From: Legionella drancourtii LLAP12
GTDB taxonomy: Bacteria; Pseudomonadota; Gammaproteobacteria; Legionellales; Legionellaceae
Length of the DNA stretch: 46,466 bases
Assembly: GCF_000162755.2 (NCBI RefSeq)
Contig: NZ_JH413811.1
Location: 10,058-56,523 of the forward strand
Direction: 5' to 3'
Each line of letters opens with the position of its first letter. Position 1 is the first letter of the stretch. The position numbers and the translations under genes were made by a program. Below the pieces are notes generated by a model. The model had not been told where the DNA came from. It made no database searches and saw only the letters and a program-made list of their open reading frames with translations. This document shows positions 17,616 through 26,663 of this stretch, in pieces.

Positions 17616-19214
17616 ATGTATAGTCAATCAAGTCAATTCTCAGAAGATATATTATCACTAGATAAAACAACAGGATCTGAATCTGATAATATGGATCTTT
17701 TTCAACACGCAATCTCGTCAATGAGTTCAAACAAAATTTTTGAAACAAAAGAAATTTCTTTATTATTTAATCAATTAATAGAGGAAAAAAATTATGAGAC
17801 AGCGGTTACTCTCCTTAAAAACAATAAAATCATAAATTCCAATGCTTTTGAAAATTGGATTGATAAACAATTTAGTGAACGCCCAATGCAATTGGCTTCC
17901 TTATTGCGATTAGCGCTGGCTGATCCTCTCACCGCAAATAAGATTTTAAACCCATTAAAAAATAGTGTTAAAGAGCTATTAAAATGTTGTCGCATGCAGG
18001 AGCTTAATGCTGCGTTCCTCGAAATGTTATTATCAGTGTGTCATGACACACAGCAAGAAGAATTTCTCAAATTATATTCTCGCAAAAAATACATCACTAT
18101 CCTAACCGATGCTCTTTCTAAAGTGGCTCCACCAGAAAAACAAGATGCAATTACCCGCAAGTTAATTCAATTAAGCATCAAGCAAGCAAATGCGCCCCTG
18201 TTAAGACTACTAGTCGACCGGGATAAAATGCCTGAGTACAAACTAACAGAAAAAGAACAAACACTGATGATGCATCTATTGTCCTTAGACGAATCCGCCC
18301 ACAAAAAAATAATGGAATTAATGAATCAATTTTATGGATTTGGACAAAACGAGAGTTTAATCCAATTAAGCGGTGGATTATTAACATGCGCGGAAATACA
18401 CAACCGGAAAAAAGGGCGATATGATTTTTCCCCAACAGTGTTGAACAGGAGTGAATTAGAGGAATATCTTCAAACCTTAAAAAAAGCACGCCCCCCTTTA
18501 AGAGAACGATTTGTTTTGACAGGATTACACTGGATCACTGGTGATATTCAAATAGAAGCAGATGGACAGATCAATGTTTTAATCATCGACTCCCTGGGAA
18601 ATAAAAAAATATGTCTTGAAACTTCATGGGCAATGAAAATGATTGCACAATGTTTTCCGACGGTTAAGCTCTATTGGAGCATAGAACAAAGACAGCATGA
18701 TGAAGTCTCATGTTCTGTCTATGCCTTAGATGATGTCAGGCATTTGTTTACTATTGAAAAATATTTAGATAAAAAATATGCAACTACAGGGTTGTTCGGC
18801 TATCTGAAAGATCCGGCTAATCGCTCTGATTTAAATGAAGAAATAGGACGAACAAAGATATTCACTTTCGAAGCCATACAATCATATTTACCATTGCCAT
18901 TTCTTAGAACTATGCAAACGCGTAAGTTATTCGGTTTTATTGGTAGCCGATCACCTGAGGAGCAAAAAACACCCGGCGAAAAAAGTGGGAAAACAGTCAT
19001 AGAAGCAGCTCGAGAAGACTTTGTGGAGAAAGAGGAAAAAAATGTGAATCAGCGTCTTTCGCGAAAATTAGACAAGATGATGCATAATAATGCCCGATTT
19101 TTTATCCATGTTGGGGATGAGAAAAAAATTGAAAAACAGATGCAGCAATTTACTTTAAATGGTCTTAAAAAAAGGTGTGCCGAAGAACCGCCACAAAGTG
19201 GGATTTCAATATAA
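17616..19214 (+). CDS. CE-clan (YopJ/Ulp1-like) cysteine enzyme, candidate effector
   Basis: The 532-residue protein starts at ATG 17616 after a perfect AAGGAGGT ribosome site. The first ~290 residues are helical and unrecognised. The catalytic pattern of clan CE then appears: His305 in LTGLHWITGDIQ, acidic Asp325 in LIIDSLGN, oxyanion Gln360 and nucleophile Cys366 in EQRQHDEVSCSVYALDD, with Gln exactly six residues before Cys as in YopJ and Ulp1. Members act as Ser/Thr/Lys acetyltransferases or as ubiquitin/SUMO proteases inside host cells; sequence alone does not decide which. The Ser before Cys (SCS) recalls the YopJ 'ECG' more loosely than the protease 'DCG'. The C-terminal ~130 residues are charged and coiled-coil-like. 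There is no signal peptide. Confidence 0.65.
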   Translation: MYSQSSQFSEDILSLDKTTGSESDNMDLFQHAISSMSSNKIFETKEISLLFNQLIEEKNYETAVTLLKNNKIINSNAFENWIDKQFSERPMQLASLLRLALADPLTANKILNPLKNSVKELLKCCRMQELNAAFLEMLLSVCHDTQQEEFLKLYSRKKYITILTDALSKVAPPEKQDAITRKLIQLSIKQANAPLLRLLVDRDKMPEYKLTEKEQTLMMHLLSLDESAHKKIMELMNQFYGFGQNESLIQLSGGLLTCAEIHNRKKGRYDFSPTVLNRSELEEYLQTLKKARPPLRERFVLTGLHWITGDIQIEADGQINVLIIDSLGNKKICLETSWAMKMIAQCFPTVKLYWSIEQRQHDEVSCSVYALDDVRHLFTIEKYLDKKYATTGLFGYLKDPANRSDLNEEIGRTKIFTFEAIQSYLPLPFLRTMQTRKLFGFIGSRSPEEQKTPGEKSGKTVIEAAREDFVEKEEKNVNQRLSRKLDKMMHNNARFFIHVGDEKKIEKQMQQFTLNGLKKRCAEEPPQSGISI

Positions 19215-19248
19215 GATAAGCAACGATAGTCACCGCTACCTCGTGATT

Positions 19249-19274
19249 GATTTTAGCCATCCGTGGCTAAAATC
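19249..19274. repeat. Perfect 11-bp hairpin after the CE-clan gene
   Basis: GATTTTAGCCA at 19249-19259, loop TCCG, and the exact complement at 19264-19274. It lies 35 bases past the stop at 19214. Its plus-strand tail is GACTCG, not T-rich, so it may be a dispersed hairpin repeat or a weak terminator. Confidence 0.5.
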
Positions 19275-19406
19275 GACTCGTAAACGCGTGAAATATTTAG
19301 GCCGCGACCGTCTCCTGCGTCCGTCAATGGCTCTATGGCTGCATAAAGATTTACTACACATCCCCTTCGGGCCGACTTTCCATGACCTGCAACGAACGAC
19401 TCTATA

Positions 19407-20146
19407 TTACAAAGATAAAGACACGGAAGGACTCAATATTTCTTTTGCTGCATCAATCTGCCAAGGTTTAGCACCGCAATTTAAATCTTGCTCGTATTCA
19501 GAACTGATAGCCTGCGCCATAGAATAGGCTAATTCTTTATCTCCAGAGCAATGATAAGCTTTCATTGCTGCAACACGTGCATTAAAGTAGATGCAGTTCT
19601 ACTTCATAATGGCATTGGGCTTACTTGCTCCAGTGTAGATAGGATAGATCTTACCCCTCATCTGTTTTCTTATCAGCTCATTTTTTTGCGGTAGTATTTC
19701 TTCAATTACTTGCAGAGGCATTAGTCCTGTAGGATACGATGCAAACCCCGTTGGCTGAGGCATTAGTCTTTCTGGTTGCAATTGAAATGCGCTCTCTGTA
19801 ACCGATGCGTATTCAATCTTTTCGCCAGTTTGAGAAATTTCACCATTAAGCCATCGTTCAACGTGAGGACTATGTGCTTCCTTTGGCATGTCAGGCGAAG
19901 CATTGTACGACTTTTGAATCTTAATAGGAATTACTACACCACATACGAGAACATATCGCCTTATACCTGCACCATAGCCGATCTCCCCTTCGATTAGCTT
20001 TGCCATTTTATAATTAATCTCATCATCCCTATGCTTATCACTAAAGACTACCGTTATTTCACTATTAGTAGTAGAAAGAACATGCTGTATCGCATGCACG
20101 TTGAAGCTCAGATCGATGGATAGGGTAAGAAATATATTTTATTCAT
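19407..20146 (-). pseudogene. Disrupted gene, ~245 codons: 5' frameshift and in-frame TAG
   Basis: The longest intact piece runs from a GTG at 20099 to a TAG at 19599-19601 (166 residues), but coding-like sequence extends on both sides. Upstream, ATG at 20146-20144 opens MNKIYFLPYPSI and then hits TGA; shifting by -1 at the TCGATC joins it to DLSFNVHAIQHVLSTTNSEI. Loss of one ATCG unit from a tandem pair would explain this exactly. Downstream of the TAG the same frame continues NCIYFNARVAAMKAYHCSGD, then KELAYSMAQAISSEYEQDLN, ending at TAA 19407-19409. The family is unknown. Cytoplasmic, no signal peptide. The TAG could be real or a base error. Confidence 0.6.
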
Positions 20147-20266
20147 ATATGACATTAACTTAATGGAGTTTGATTCTTCTACTCTTGCCTCCTGAGCCAA
20201 CTCCATGTTATTTGCTAAACTTAGTATCATGATAAGATTGCTAATATCTAATTAAGAGGATAAGTG

Positions 20267-20965
20267 ATGATCAAACTTTATCAGTTTCCTTCTCTTTGGG
20301 AATTACCTAATGCCAGCCCATTTTGCATGAAGCTGGAAACGTATTTACGCATGGCAAAGATTCCTTTTGAAACAGTGAAGGTCGTTGATCCTCGGAAAAA
20401 TCCTAAGGGAAAATTACCGTGTATTAGCGATGAGGGGAAGAAAATAGCTGATAGCGGACTAATCATTGAATATTTACAACAAAAATACGGCGACACTCTA
20501 GACAGCCATTTAACTCAAGAACAAAAAGCATCTGCTTTGGCATTAAGGCGTATGCTTGAAGAACATCTATATTGGATTCTTGTTTATTCACGCTGGCTCG
20601 ATAACCGTTACTGGAACATCAGCAAAGAAGCTTTCTTTGCTCATCTTAAAGGCCCTCTTCGTTATTTTATTCCTAAGCTGGTGCGAAAAAAATTACGCAG
20701 TGATCTGTATCAACAAGGAATAGGAAGGCACAGCACCACAGAAATTTATCAATTAGGAATCGATGATCTGCAAGCATTAAGTATTATCTTAGAACAACAC
20801 CCTTTTTGCATGGGAAATGAACCCAGCACTATTGATGCCTGTATTTATGCATTTCTTGCCAATATTTTGCAACCACCTATTCCATCGCCTTTACAAGATT
20901 ATGCCAAATCACAAAAACAGTTCCTTGATTATTGTGAACGCATGCAAAAACGATTTTATTCTTAG
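20267..20965 (+). CDS. Glutathione S-transferase-like protein (Fax/metaxin type)
   Basis: The 232-residue protein has an N-terminal thioredoxin-fold GST domain (IKLYQFPSLWELPNASPFCM, then KLPCISDEGKKIADSGLIIE, the usual cis-Pro and Ser-Gly glutathione-binding region). An all-helical C-terminal domain follows with FCMGNEPSTIDACIYAFLAN, the N-capping motif region. It fits the failed-axon-connections/metaxin-like branch of GSTs found in many bacteria. The start is the ATG at 20267 with AGAGGA upstream; a GTG one codon earlier is less well spaced. A strong terminator follows at 21036. Substrate unknown. Confidence 0.8.
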   Translation: MIKLYQFPSLWELPNASPFCMKLETYLRMAKIPFETVKVVDPRKNPKGKLPCISDEGKKIADSGLIIEYLQQKYGDTLDSHLTQEQKASALALRRMLEEHLYWILVYSRWLDNRYWNISKEAFFAHLKGPLRYFIPKLVRKKLRSDLYQQGIGRHSTTEIYQLGIDDLQALSIILEQHPFCMGNEPSTIDACIYAFLANILQPPIPSPLQDYAKSQKQFLDYCERMQKRFYS

Positions 20966-21035
20966 CAAGCATTCACCGTTGCTGGCTCAGCGCATCGGCC
21001 AATAGAACGCAGGCTATCCTCATTAATAATGCGTG

Positions 21036-21070
21036 GATTAGGAGAAATACTGGTTTCTCCTAATCTGTTT
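21036..21070 (+). terminator. Intrinsic terminator after the GST-like gene
   Basis: GATTAGGAGAAA at 21036-21047 and its exact complement at 21054-21065 form a 12-bp stem with a six-base loop (TACTGG), followed on the plus strand by TGTTTTGATT. It lies 70 bases after the GST stop. Confidence 0.75.
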
Positions 21071-21194
21071 TGATTGACCTACGTTTTTTCATATAACCAA
21101 ACACATCATACTTTCTTAAGATTAAGACGATATACTTAATAGATAGAAACAGCGATAGTTATACATGTCGTGATATAAATATAGGGGTGATTAA

Positions 21195-22352
21195 ATGCCA
21201 TTAAGTCAAAAAATACAAAACCAAAGCCTGAACACTTTGATGTCTAATTATTCCTCAAAAAAATTAACCCACGAAGGTATAGAACGTCTAAAAGCTGTTA
21301 ATGCCATGGCGGCCTTTAATGATGTGGCTTTAAGTATGCAAAGCCCTAAAGTTATTACGATTATTGGCGACCAACTTGAAAAAACTTTTCCTGAATCCTC
21401 TCGCCCCAACGTTGCTACACTTATTTATTCCATGGTTATAGAGCAAATGGATCGCGAAGCCGATGAAAATAAACGTAAACATCAAGCTCAAGGCCATTTT
21501 TCCCTTCAATATATTCATCAGCGTACCCTGCGTGATCAATTGCAAGATCATGATATGAACTTGTTAATGCCAAAATCCCAGGGGAATATTGAGGTACTAG
21601 CCCCAGTAAACCGTTTCGACCGATCCACCGAAGTTGTGCAAGAAGGCATCGCAACAGCCCTTAAAAACAAAGATATTAACCATATTGTTATTCCGATAGG
21701 TCCTGGTCACTGGCGTGGTATTTATTTAACGAAACCTGTTGATGTTAACAGTAAATATCAACTTGAACTATTTGATCCCTATGGTCCCATTGGTGCGGAC
21801 ACAATAAAAAAAACCACCCTGAATTTACTACAAAAATGTGGAATTAATGAGAATCAAATAACCATCAAGACCACTGGCCCCACTCACCCACAACAAGATG
21901 GGTATGCCTGTGGAGACTTTACCTGCGCCTATAGCCACAAAAAAATTAAAGAATTTGGTGCCACAGTGTACAATCAAAATCTTATTACTGCATTAGAACA
22001 CCAAGGCAATAAAGAAGACTCGCTGCGCCATACAAGTCACAAGGTAAGTCAGACATTACAAGCCCCCCGCCCTATTATCCAACAGAAACAAGAGGAAATA
22101 ACCCAATCAATTGAAAGTAAATTAACCTCACAAGAGCAGAAAATCTTTACTACAACTATTAGTGCACAAATAAACCCATCAATCGCTTACAAACAAGAAA
22201 TAGCTAGCCTGATTAAAAACAGGCACAGCATATTTACTCAAGCTAATGCAGCGATAAAAAAAGAAGAAGCAGCACAGCCATTAAGTGATGAAGAATTGGC
22301 CGCCAAATTACAAGCAGAAGAATTTAGAAATGCAGGTTTTAAACCTAGATAA
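21195..22352 (+). CDS. CE-clan cysteine protease, deubiquitinase-like, candidate effector
   Basis: The 385-residue protein has a Ulp1-type catalytic core: His172 in IPIGPGHWRGIYL, Asp194 in LELFDPYGP, oxyanion Gln233 and nucleophile Cys239 in HPQQDGYACGDFTCAYSHK. Gln sits six residues before Cys, and the surrounding 'QQDGxxCG' is the protease form of the motif. Bacterial effectors with this core usually cleave ubiquitin or ubiquitin-like chains in the host. The last 20 residues, SDEELAAKLQAEEF, resemble a ubiquitin-interacting helix (UIM/MIU type), which supports ubiquitin as substrate by inference. There is no signal peptide; GGGGTGA precedes the ATG. Upstream the gene has its own spacer after a terminator. 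It is a second CE-clan gene 2 kb from the first, but the two show no similarity outside the core. Confidence 0.75.
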   Translation: MPLSQKIQNQSLNTLMSNYSSKKLTHEGIERLKAVNAMAAFNDVALSMQSPKVITIIGDQLEKTFPESSRPNVATLIYSMVIEQMDREADENKRKHQAQGHFSLQYIHQRTLRDQLQDHDMNLLMPKSQGNIEVLAPVNRFDRSTEVVQEGIATALKNKDINHIVIPIGPGHWRGIYLTKPVDVNSKYQLELFDPYGPIGADTIKKTTLNLLQKCGINENQITIKTTGPTHPQQDGYACGDFTCAYSHKKIKEFGATVYNQNLITALEHQGNKEDSLRHTSHKVSQTLQAPRPIIQQKQEEITQSIESKLTSQEQKIFTTTISAQINPSIAYKQEIASLIKNRHSIFTQANAAIKKEEAAQPLSDEELAAKLQAEEFRNAGFKPR

Positions 22353-22360
22353 TCGCACTT

Positions 22361-22864
22361 TTATGGATGCAGTCTCTTATCTTTAACGTGAGTTTCAGGC
22401 AAAAGATACAAGGCTAGATAGCAAAGCAATTCAAATCCGCCTTGAACCATATGATTTTCTTCAACATCAAATTTCATCGTAATTTGGTCAGCCAGAAAAA
22501 AAACAAACCAAAAAGTCAATGACACGATGAATGCACATTGAGCTCGAAACATCCATAGTTCGCGCTCCTTGTGTAATCCCATACTAGCCCAGCAAAATAA
22601 GCCGGCTGACAGCAATGACCACAAGATGATTCCAATAAAGAAAAATGGAGGAACCCAATCAGGAAGCGGATACATTTTTAATGTTTGAACCAGAAATGGA
22701 TAATTAGTGTCAGGCGCCCAACGCGCATGAATCCATCCAATATGCGCCAACCCACCGACCACATCGGTCCATAAAGCAATCAACCACCACAATGCCCAGA
22801 AAAGAATAATAATTTTTTTAAAATAGGTATTATCGATCTGCCAATTCACAATGGTTCCTTTCAT
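22361..22864 (-). CDS. Four-span membrane protein of unknown function
   Basis: The 167-residue protein has four hydrophobic segments, about 18-40, 72-95, 106-126 and 143-160. It is rich in Trp (for example ILFWALWWLIALWTDVVGG). The segment pattern is that of small uncharacterised integral membrane proteins widespread in bacteria; I cannot name the family. It converges on the CE-clan gene with only eight bases between the stops. The upstream gap to 23153 contains no gene I can support. Confidence 0.65.
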   Translation of the reverse strand: MKGTIVNWQIDNTYFKKIIILFWALWWLIALWTDVVGGLAHIGWIHARWAPDTNYPFLVQTLKMYPLPDWVPPFFFIGIILWSLLSAGLFCWASMGLHKERELWMFRAQCAFIVSLTFWFVFFLADQITMKFDVEENHMVQGGFELLCYLALYLLPETHVKDKRLHP

Positions 22865-22962
22865 GGAAATAATTCATGAATCATAAAATGATAAATTGCT
22901 CGCTTCAAGCAAAAGATATGGGGGCTGAAAAAGCAAGGCCTCTCCCATGTATGTATATCCCT

Positions 22963-22988
22963 AATACTATATTTAAATACTATATTTA
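22963..22988. repeat. Perfect tandem duplication of 13 bases
   Basis: AATACTATATTTA occurs twice head to tail (22963-22975, 22976-22988) in the AT-rich spacer 22865-23153. There is no gene around it; the repeated TATATT could act as a weak -10-like sequence. Confidence 0.6.
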
Positions 22989-23153
22989 CAATATCAAAAC
23001 ACAAAGGTATTATGACCTCCCCTTAAAAAGGGTGCCTTTGGTTTCTTTGGGCACATCCAATTCGTCACATTTAAATAATTAATATAAACCAATATTCGTC
23101 TTTATAACGGAGCTTTTTAACTTATCGTTCATTGAATAAAAAAAGGAAAAACA

Positions 23154-23652
23154 ATGATAGAGAAACAGGATACCAACCAACAAAGAAGAACCATTATTTT
23201 TACTGAACAAATTTAGTGAAGCAGATAATTTATCGAATATTTTATATAAAACCGTAAAGTCGCTTGCAGCTAATGTCAAGGTTGCCAAGGCCACTTATAA
23301 AAATACAAATCAGTCTATTTCAATTGACTCATTGTTTAAACCTTTAATGCGCATCGATTTGATTGAAGATACGCAATCCATGCTGGCTATTCTTAATGAG
23401 GAACATGCTAAATTAGACCGGATGCTCGCTCAAGAAAAAGCATCAGACGACAATCAGATAAAAAAACTGATTTTCTTGAAGCGACGATGTATTTACTTTA
23501 TCTGCAAATTAGAATTTTATTTAACCAATCATTTATACCGAATTAGCGGCTTTACGAGTGTTCTAAACTCAACACCAAAAGAACACAATAAACGACTATC
23601 TCAGCACTGCCTTAATGGATGGCAAACCTTTACAGCAAAAGACCGTAGCTGA
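23154..23652 (+). pseudogene. Hypothetical gene broken by a +1 frameshift at codon 5-6
   Basis: ATG at 23154 has a good ribosome site (AAAAAGGAAAAACA). It opens MIEKQD and then runs into TAG after 20 codons. One base later the frame reads IPTNKEEPLFLLNKFSEADN, LSNILYKTVKSLAANVKVAK and continues without interruption to the stop at 23652 (about 165 residues in total). Removing one G from the CAGGATACC at 23169-23173 restores a single frame. The 106-residue tail starting near 23332 is only the 3' part. The product is helical, soluble and unrecognised. Either the gene is newly inactivated or one base is wrong in the sequence. Confidence 0.6.
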
Positions 23653-23994
23653 AAATGAAAATAGCAGTTTAGGGATAGGCCGCTAAAATTCAATAAGGCA
23701 CCTCATGAAAAAGTGAAGTGCTTTACACGTTTAAAATTACAAGCCCACCAGTGACACTATCTTGATGTGTTCTTCACAACCATCGTCCGAAGAAACTTGC
23801 TCGTCATTAATTTCAGCAATGCCGGCGCTATTTGTAACCAGTATAGCCTAATCGCTAATACCTTAACAATTCACGCTTCGACACAATACGTGCCAATACT
23901 TTGACAAAGAGTAACGACTAAACTAAGGTTAATTTAATGTTAAAAATTAATCCTTTAGGTGTGCGGCAGAATGGAATAACCAGGAGAAACCGAA

Positions 23995-24183
23995 ATGATT
24001 CTGTTATGGGCAATTTTATTTCTTGTGCTTGCAATCAGCTTATTCATTATAGCTTTTGGTGGTATTGCAGTAGCAATATCATTCTTTACTAAAGTTCTTT
24101 TTTTCTTATCACTGATCTGTTTTTTAGTTTCCCTTATTTTGATCGTTATAGAAACAATACAATATAAAGATAAAAAACATTAA
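23995..24183 (+). CDS. UPF0391/DUF1328 small membrane protein
   Basis: The 62-residue protein has two transmembrane helices, about 2-24 and 30-52, with the DUF1328-type pattern LLWAILFLVLAI, FGGIAVAISFFTKVLFF and a short charged tail (KDKKH). Members such as E. coli YtjA are stress- or stationary-phase-associated inner-membrane peptides of unknown role. An AGGAGA ribosome site precedes the ATG. The 23653-23994 gap before it has no supported gene. Confidence 0.75.
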   Translation: MILLWAILFLVLAISLFIIAFGGIAVAISFFTKVLFFLSLICFLVSLILIVIETIQYKDKKH

Positions 24184-24284
24184 TTATCATCACTCAGAAT
24201 AGCAACGTAACAAATTTGCAACAAAGTATAATATAACCTAGGCAATTATACTAACGCTTTAGCCAATAACAGAGATGCTCAAAC

Positions 24285-25667
24285 ATGATTAGAAAAAAAA
24301 ACCGATCAAAAGAGCGCGTTAGCTCAATCTCAATCTATGCCAGCCGTTATGATCTTGAGGATTTCACACTGAGCAAATTTAATGAAGATGGAATGCCCTC
24401 TTATGTTGCGAAGCAGTTGATTCAAGATGAATTACGTGCAGATGGAATACCCATTTTAAATCTGGCAAGTTTTGTTACAACATGGATGGAGCCTGAAGCT
24501 GATGAGTTGATTATGCAGTGTATTAACAAAAATTTTATCGATCATGACGAATATCCACAGATTGAAAAAATTCACGGTCGTTGTGTGCATCTCCTGGCAG
24601 ATTTACTTCACATACCAAAGTCAGACAATTATGTCGGTACCGCAACGGTTGGTTCTTCCGAAGCAATCATGCTAGCGAGTCTGGCTCATAAATTTAGTTG
24701 GCGTACTAAGCGAAAAGCAACAGGCCTGGACAGCTCGCGACCTAACATCATAATGGGTGCAGATGTACAAATATGTTGGGATAAATTTGCACGCTATTTT
24801 GATGTAGAACCGAGAGTAATCCCGCTACAAAAAGGAAAATATATAATTACAGCCAAAGATGTCGAACCGCTTATTGATGAAAATACAATATGTGTTGCCG
24901 CAATCCTTGGCACCACATTTACAGGCGAATACGATGAAATTGAAGAAATAAACAATTTACTTCTTCAGATTAAAAAGAAAAAAGGCCTGGATATCCCTTT
25001 GCATGTGGATGCAGCTAGTGGTGGTTTTATATCGATGTTCATTAAGGATGGCATCAATTGGGATTTTCGCCTTAAGCAAGTGAAATCGATTAATCTTTCC
25101 GGACATAAATATGGTTTGGTATATCCTGGTCTCGGTTGGCTTATTTTCAGAGATGAGTCGGTGGTGCCCAAAGATTTAGTTTTCGATGTTAATTATCTAG
25201 GTGGTAATATGCCCACCTACACGCTAAATTTTTCTAATGGTTGTGCCATGATTGTCGCCCAATATTATAATTTTCTTCGCTTAGGAAAAACAGGTTATCA
25301 AAAAATTATTCAGAACATGATGACGATAAGCAACTTTATAATAGAGGGTTTGTTAAGTACAGACAAATTCTTGTTACTTGGCACTCGTCGTATGGAACCT
25401 GTTGTTAGTGTTGCCCTCACAGATAATAGTGAATACTCAGTTTTTGATATTTCAAAAGCACTACGTGCTCGAGGATGGATAGTCCCCGCCTACACTATGC
25501 CTGAGGATGCACAGAATATTGAAGCCTTACGCATTGTAATTAAGGAAAATATGAGTTTCATGTTGGCACAGGATTTCTTAAACGAAGTCAGGGCCGTATT
25601 AGCAGAACTTGATGGTAAGAAGGATAAGCTAAGTAAGCCTAGACAGGGGAAAAACATACCGCATTAA
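24285..25667 (+). CDS. gadB: Glutamate decarboxylase (PLP-dependent)
   Basis: This enzyme converts glutamate to GABA and CO2, consuming a proton; in enterobacteria it is part of acid resistance. At 460 residues it is close to E. coli GadB (466). The PLP-binding Lys275 lies in NLSGHKYGL and the PLP-pyridine Asp242 in HVDAASGG, matching Lys276 and Asp243 of E. coli. TVGSSEAIMLASLAHK is the phosphate-site region. The C-terminal His-Thr that closes the E. coli enzyme at neutral pH is not present in the same form; here the end is KNIPH. No glutamate/GABA antiporter gene is in the window. The ribosome site is weak. Confidence 0.92.
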   Translation: MIRKKNRSKERVSSISIYASRYDLEDFTLSKFNEDGMPSYVAKQLIQDELRADGIPILNLASFVTTWMEPEADELIMQCINKNFIDHDEYPQIEKIHGRCVHLLADLLHIPKSDNYVGTATVGSSEAIMLASLAHKFSWRTKRKATGLDSSRPNIIMGADVQICWDKFARYFDVEPRVIPLQKGKYIITAKDVEPLIDENTICVAAILGTTFTGEYDEIEEINNLLLQIKKKKGLDIPLHVDAASGGFISMFIKDGINWDFRLKQVKSINLSGHKYGLVYPGLGWLIFRDESVVPKDLVFDVNYLGGNMPTYTLNFSNGCAMIVAQYYNFLRLGKTGYQKIIQNMMTISNFIIEGLLSTDKFLLLGTRRMEPVVSVALTDNSEYSVFDISKALRARGWIVPAYTMPEDAQNIEALRIVIKENMSFMLAQDFLNEVRAVLAELDGKKDKLSKPRQGKNIPH

Positions 25668-25786
25668 GCATCCTCGCGATAAAATTAACGCCAGTTTTCA
25701 GATTTAAATCTTCTGCATAAAAAATACGATTCTCAAAATTAGAACTATAATTTGAAATATACTAGTTAAAAACCAGGTGCAAAAAT

Positions 25787-26002
25787 ATGAAAAAAGCCTT
25801 AAATCAAGACCCATATGAAGCTCGAATTAGCATAGGGAAAAAGGTTATTTACAAAGTCACCGGAAAAAATCTTGATGAGTTAAAGATACTTCTACATGAA
25901 AAATGTATGGAAGAAAAATCTGGCACTGAAGGTGAGATCATAGAACTCAGTACTGGCGAGACCATCTATCACTGTAGCAGACAAACGATTATAGACCAGT
26001 AG
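25787..26002 (+). CDS. Small conserved-looking hypothetical protein (71 aa)
   Basis: I do not recognise it. It is a soluble alpha/beta peptide (ARISIGKKVIYKVTGKNLDE and GEIIELSTGETIYHC) with two Cys and no signal or membrane segment. It is preceded by AGGTGC nine bases before the ATG. It stands 119 bases after gadB on the same strand, but a shared transcript cannot be shown. Confidence 0.5.
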   Translation: MKKALNQDPYEARISIGKKVIYKVTGKNLDELKILLHEKCMEEKSGTEGEIIELSTGETIYHCSRQTIIDQ

Positions 26003-26210
26003 CACAGGCTGATCTTGGTTTGTACATCATATTACCTGATTAAATCCCCACATTTTCGAGGATACATGTTTATAGCTCAGTTGCTTCACTACCACTAATA
26101 AGGAGCATTTTCATAGAAAATGCCCCAAATTTCCTCATCTTGTCCAGATAAGCATTTCAAAAAACTTACTAGCAAGCCAACCGACAAGAAGCAGTGTCAT
26201 GGGCATCATT

Positions 26211-26663
26211 TCAACATTTCGTATGTTGCTGCAAAAAATCTAATAATTCATGTTCTGTTAAATTTAGTACGTCATTTTTTATATTATGAGTTACTAAATC
26301 CTTTACATGTTTATTTATATGTTGAAATAAAAGACCATCCATATGGGGTAAAGCTACTATAATAAGTTGGTTATAAGCTTCGGTATTTCTACCATGCTCG
26401 AGTGCATCAGCAATTTGTCTCGAAAAATCATCGATTTGTATTTCTTTGGGATCTGTTTGTTGCGAAAAAGCCCCATGTGCGGCACCGCTGGCTTTGTAAT
26501 GCCCAGGCTTATCCGAAGTTAATTCAATATCCCGCAGTTTGCTTTCAGGATGAAGAATTTCTTTAAGTAGCGTAAGTTGATAAGGTTTTGTACTTAATTT
26601 ATAGATGCGGCAAACACTAGAGTTTAAGGTAAGAACCCAAGTTGCATGTTGATCGGTCGTCAT
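26211..26663 (-). CDS. Host-attachment protein family (PF10116-like)
   Basis: The 150-residue protein matches the layout of the 'protein required for attachment to host cells' family: an N-terminal strand HATWVLTLNSSVCRIYKL, then RDIELTSDKPGHYKASG, an FSRQIADAL helix, the strand NQLIIVALPHMDGLLFQHI and a terminal NDVLNLTEHELLDFL. The family is also related to archaeal/eukaryotic release-factor-like (baeRF) domains. The name comes from an Agrobacterium phenotype; the biochemical role is unclear. No signal peptide is seen, so direct surface attachment is doubtful. It is monocistronic as far as can be seen. Confidence 0.75.
   Translation of the reverse strand: MTTDQHATWVLTLNSSVCRIYKLSTKPYQLTLLKEILHPESKLRDIELTSDKPGHYKASGAAHGAFSQQTDPKEIQIDDFSRQIADALEHGRNTEAYNQLIIVALPHMDGLLFQHINKHVKDLVTHNIKNDVLNLTEHELLDFLQQHTKC

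Noticed and set aside
19159-19527. Plus-strand open frame of 122 codons overlapping the end of the first CE-clan gene
   Set aside because: It has no ribosome site, overlaps a hairpin, and its second half lies opposite the better-supported minus-strand coding remnant at 19407-19598.
22876-23082. Plus-strand open frame of 68 codons
   Set aside because: It runs through the tandem AT repeat at 22963-22988, has no convincing ribosome site and no recognisable protein pattern.
23737-23847. Minus-strand 36-codon stretch reading like a protein tail (VTNSAGIAEINDEQVSSDDG)
   Set aside because: It is bounded by stops with no start codon; too short to separate from chance.
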